Source: an uncultured Opitutia bacterium (GTDB lineage Bacteria > Verrucomicrobiota > Verrucomicrobiia > Opitutales > UBA953). From it: a stretch of 7,370 nt of DNA. Under the pieces are notes generated by a model, which had not been told where the DNA came from, searched no databases, and saw only the letters and a list, made by a program, of their open reading frames with translations. Shown piece by piece: positions 6,098 through 7,370 of the stretch (the stretch's first letter is position 1; each line of letters begins with the position of its first letter). The position numbers and the translations under genes are program-made. The stretch lies in assembly GCA_903929325.1 (NCBI GenBank), contig CAIYUD010000211.1, positions 1 through 7,370 on the forward strand, written 5' to 3'.

Positions 6098-7162
6098 ATG
6101 GCGGTGCCGATTCCACCCGCAGGCGTCTCGCTCGATATCGCGGGCACCTTGCTCTTTCCCCACCCTTCCGTGGGCAGCGTTTACGCGAAGGTTGCTCGGG
6201 CTCATGGACATCAAATTGACCCCTCAAAACTCGACGAACGTTTTCCGACGGCACTCAAGTCAACCCACAAAGAAACTGGGGCTAAGGATCGCTGGGCGGA
6301 GATTGTCGAACGCACCTTCGCAGGCAGTATTCCCCAGAGTGCGATGGCTTCGGTCCAAGCCGGTTGCTGGGATGCTTTTGGCCGCGGGGAATCTTGGCGA
6401 ATGGCGCGCGGGACCCTGATTATCCTGACCCAATTGCGCTTTCTTGGACTGAAGATTGGGGTACTCTCCAATGCGGATGGCCGCATGCGTCAAGTACTCG
6501 CAGATAAAGAGCTTCTCGATCGTTTCGATTCAGTGATGTTAACCGACGGTGTTAGCGCCGCCAAACCTGACCCAGCTTCCTTCGGGAAAATGGCCTACAA
6601 TCTCGGCTGTAAAATTGAACAACTCGTCCATGTCGGGGACGGACTTGAAGAAGATGCACGCGGTGCAAACGCCTGCGGAGCCCATGGAATCTGGGTTACA
6701 GAGGGTCCAGCGCCTGAAGGTATCCACCGTATTCCACGATTAACCGCTCTGCCTGAAGCCATTCGCGACCGAATGCTTCCACAATCCGTCGGTAAAAAAC
6801 TCTCCCGCACGGGCCGCAATCTCATCGCCAATCTCCGTGGGCATCCTGAAGAGAAAAGCCGGTCAAACGAAAGGACCGTCCGGAGCATCGACCAAGCCGT
6901 CGAAGAAGCCGTCAAACGTTTGGGCATTGACCGTCCCGTCCCTGAACACGCCATCAGTGCTGCTTGGGCCAAACTCTTACCGCCAGCACTGGCCCGCAGG
7001 ACCGCAGCCCTGCGCATCCTTCCGGACGGAAAACTGATGATCCAGTGCGAAGGTGCCATTGTCAGGTCCGAGGTCGCATTCCACAGCCGCTCACTACTCG
7101 CTAAGATTCGCGAACTGCCAGGTTGCGGCCACATTAAGGCAATTGGGTTCGTCGTGGGATAA
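6098..7162 (+). CDS. HAD-superfamily hydrolase (HDHD3-like) fused to a C-terminal DciA/DUF721 domain
   Basis: A 354-residue two-domain protein in one open frame. Residues 9 to about 215 are a HAD hydrolase: motif I SLDIAGTLL with nucleophile Asp13, a helical cap opening with SVGSVYAKVARAHG (as in HDHD3/DREG-2-like HADs), motif II VLSNADG with Ser124, motif III AAKPDP with Lys156, and motif IV VHVGDGLEEDARGA with Asp181 and Asp186. The usual second Asp of motif I is Ala15, so ordinary phosphatase activity is uncertain. A basic linker (about 227-256) follows. Residues 257-354 look like DciA/DUF721: an N-terminal helix with EEAVKRLGI, ISAAWAKLLPPALARRT, DGKLMIQCEG, a long helix and the closing HIKAIGFVVG. 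DciA proteins help load the DnaB helicase in bacteria that lack DnaC/DnaI. The ATG at 6098 is preferred, with AAGGG just upstream; GTG at 6104 has better spacing to it, and TTG at 6062 is also open. An internal ATG (6773) could give a separate DciA-like product. Confidence 0.82.
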   Translation: MAVPIPPAGVSLDIAGTLLFPHPSVGSVYAKVARAHGHQIDPSKLDERFPTALKSTHKETGAKDRWAEIVERTFAGSIPQSAMASVQAGCWDAFGRGESWRMARGTLIILTQLRFLGLKIGVLSNADGRMRQVLADKELLDRFDSVMLTDGVSAAKPDPASFGKMAYNLGCKIEQLVHVGDGLEEDARGANACGAHGIWVTEGPAPEGIHRIPRLTALPEAIRDRMLPQSVGKKLSRTGRNLIANLRGHPEEKSRSNERTVRSIDQAVEEAVKRLGIDRPVPEHAISAAWAKLLPPALARRTAALRILPDGKLMIQCEGAIVRSEVAFHSRSLLAKIRELPGCGHIKAIGFVVG

Positions 7163-7164
7163 TC

Positions 7165-7250
7165 CCCGCTCTGAAGGCCAATTGGACGTCTCTGGGTGGG
7201 TATTTTAAGGCTACTCAAGGCGCTCTTAAACTTATGTAAAAAAGAGCGGG
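7165..7250. repeat. Inverted repeats sharing one arm, downstream of HAD-DciA
   Basis: AGAGCGGG (7243-7250) is complementary to CCCGCTCT (7165-7172), an 8-bp match spanning the region. The nearly identical AAGAGCG (7242-7248) is complementary to CGCTCTT (7221-7227), a 7-bp stem with a 14-nt A/T-rich loop. Only one pairing can form at a time. The first arm begins 2 bp after the stop codon. The local 7-bp hairpin is the most terminator-like structure after the gene, but no T-run follows on the plus strand. The pairing is seen; the role is unknown. Confidence 0.35.
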
Positions 7251-7339
7251 TGAAGCCGGGAACTACCCAACGGGTTCCAAAGCCCCATTAATTCTAGCCA
7301 AAGAGCAAATTGGCTGTTCTCTGGCCCTAGGTTTAGGGG

Positions 7340-7360
7340 GTGGGAATAACATGGGAATAA
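7340..7360. repeat. 10-bp tandem-like direct repeat TGGGAATAAC
   Basis: TGGGAATAAC occurs at 7340-7349 and again at 7351-7360, separated by one base (11-bp period, about one helical turn). A related single copy, GTGGGAATAGC (6045-6055), lies in the divergent region before the HAD-DciA gene and matches the GTGGGAATAAC at 7339-7349 in 10 of 11 bases. The spacing suits a protein binding the same face of the helix, for example upstream of a gene past the window edge. The repeat is seen; regulatory use is speculation. Confidence 0.4.
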
Positions 7361-7370
7361 CCTTGCCACC

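Larger units (their letters stand above)
7163..7370. other. Non-coding tail with several inverted repeats
   Basis: No convincing gene on either strand in these 208 bases, and no RNA family I recognise. A palindrome CCAATTGG lies at 7178-7185. Small stem candidates are GGAAC/GTTCC (7259-7263/7274-7278), AGCCAA/TTGGCT (7295-7300/7309-7314, 8-nt loop) and CCCTA/TAGGG (7324-7328/7333-7337, 4-nt loop). None is followed by a proper T-run, so no intrinsic terminator for the upstream gene can be called with confidence. The density of small stems could mean a structured RNA or a leader for a gene beyond the window; this is inference. Confidence 0.4.

Noticed and set aside
6595..7218. A 207-codon open frame on the minus strand, antisense to the HAD-DciA gene
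   Set aside because: It is the longest shadow frame, but its translation is Ser/Arg/Pro-rich with no recognisable domain, and the plus-strand frame carries clear HAD and DciA motifs.
7259..7314. Hairpins GGAAC/GTTCC and AGCCAA/TTGGCT as an intrinsic terminator
   Set aside because: Stems are only 5-6 bp and no T-run follows either; listed only as structure in the non-coding tail.
1..7370. Mobile element, CRISPR array or defence system
   Set aside because: No transposase, integrase, terminal repeats, regular spacer array or defence-type domains are visible; the genes are core metabolism and maintenance.

Overview
The window is a dense stretch of bacterial chromosome with moderate GC and eight protein-coding genes. 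All but one are housekeeping types, and no mobile elements, CRISPR arrays, tRNAs or rRNAs are visible. A lipoprotein with a signal peptide and a CNNM/CBS membrane protein suggest a Gram-negative bacterium. The gene styles (chorismate-binding isochorismate synthase type, HisF, DUF21/CBS/CorC protein, DTD, NadB, PanE/ApbA, DciA) would fit a member of the Verrucomicrobiota or another PVC-like lineage. That placement is an impression from the protein sequences and cannot be proven here.

Layout, left to right: (1) 1-273, the 3' end of an isochorismate synthase gene, running in from outside the window. (2) 345-1106, hisF of histidine synthesis, preceded by two interleaved inverted repeats that could form an H-type pseudoknot. 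(3) 1113-2408 on the minus strand, a four-helix CNNM/DUF21-CBS-CorC membrane protein, convergent with hisF with only 6 bp between them. (4) 2499-5514 on the plus strand, dtd, nadB and panE, probably one transcription unit; nadB and panE overlap by ATGA. (5) 5522-6001 on the minus strand, a small DUF4136-like lipoprotein convergent with panE (7 bp gap). (6) 6098-7162 on the plus strand, a fusion of an HDHD3-like HAD hydrolase with a C-terminal DciA/DUF721 domain. (7) 7163-7370, non-coding, holding several inverted repeats and a 10-bp direct repeat with an 11-bp period.

Functionally, the genes cover quinone or siderophore precursor synthesis (isochorismate), histidine synthesis, probable Mg2+/divalent cation export, removal of D-amino acids from mischarged tRNA, the first step of de novo NAD synthesis, and the reductase step of pantothenate/CoA synthesis. 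NadB and PanE are both cofactor-pathway enzymes and are translationally coupled, but nadA, nadC and the other pan genes are not here.

The most notable item is the HAD-DciA fusion. DciA-type domains are replicative helicase loading factors and are normally small free-standing proteins. Here the domain is joined in one uninterrupted frame to a HAD-like domain whose motif I lacks the usual second aspartate (Asp-Ile-Ala-Gly-Thr). The two divergent intergenic regions and the window's tail also contain short repeats that the genes do not explain.
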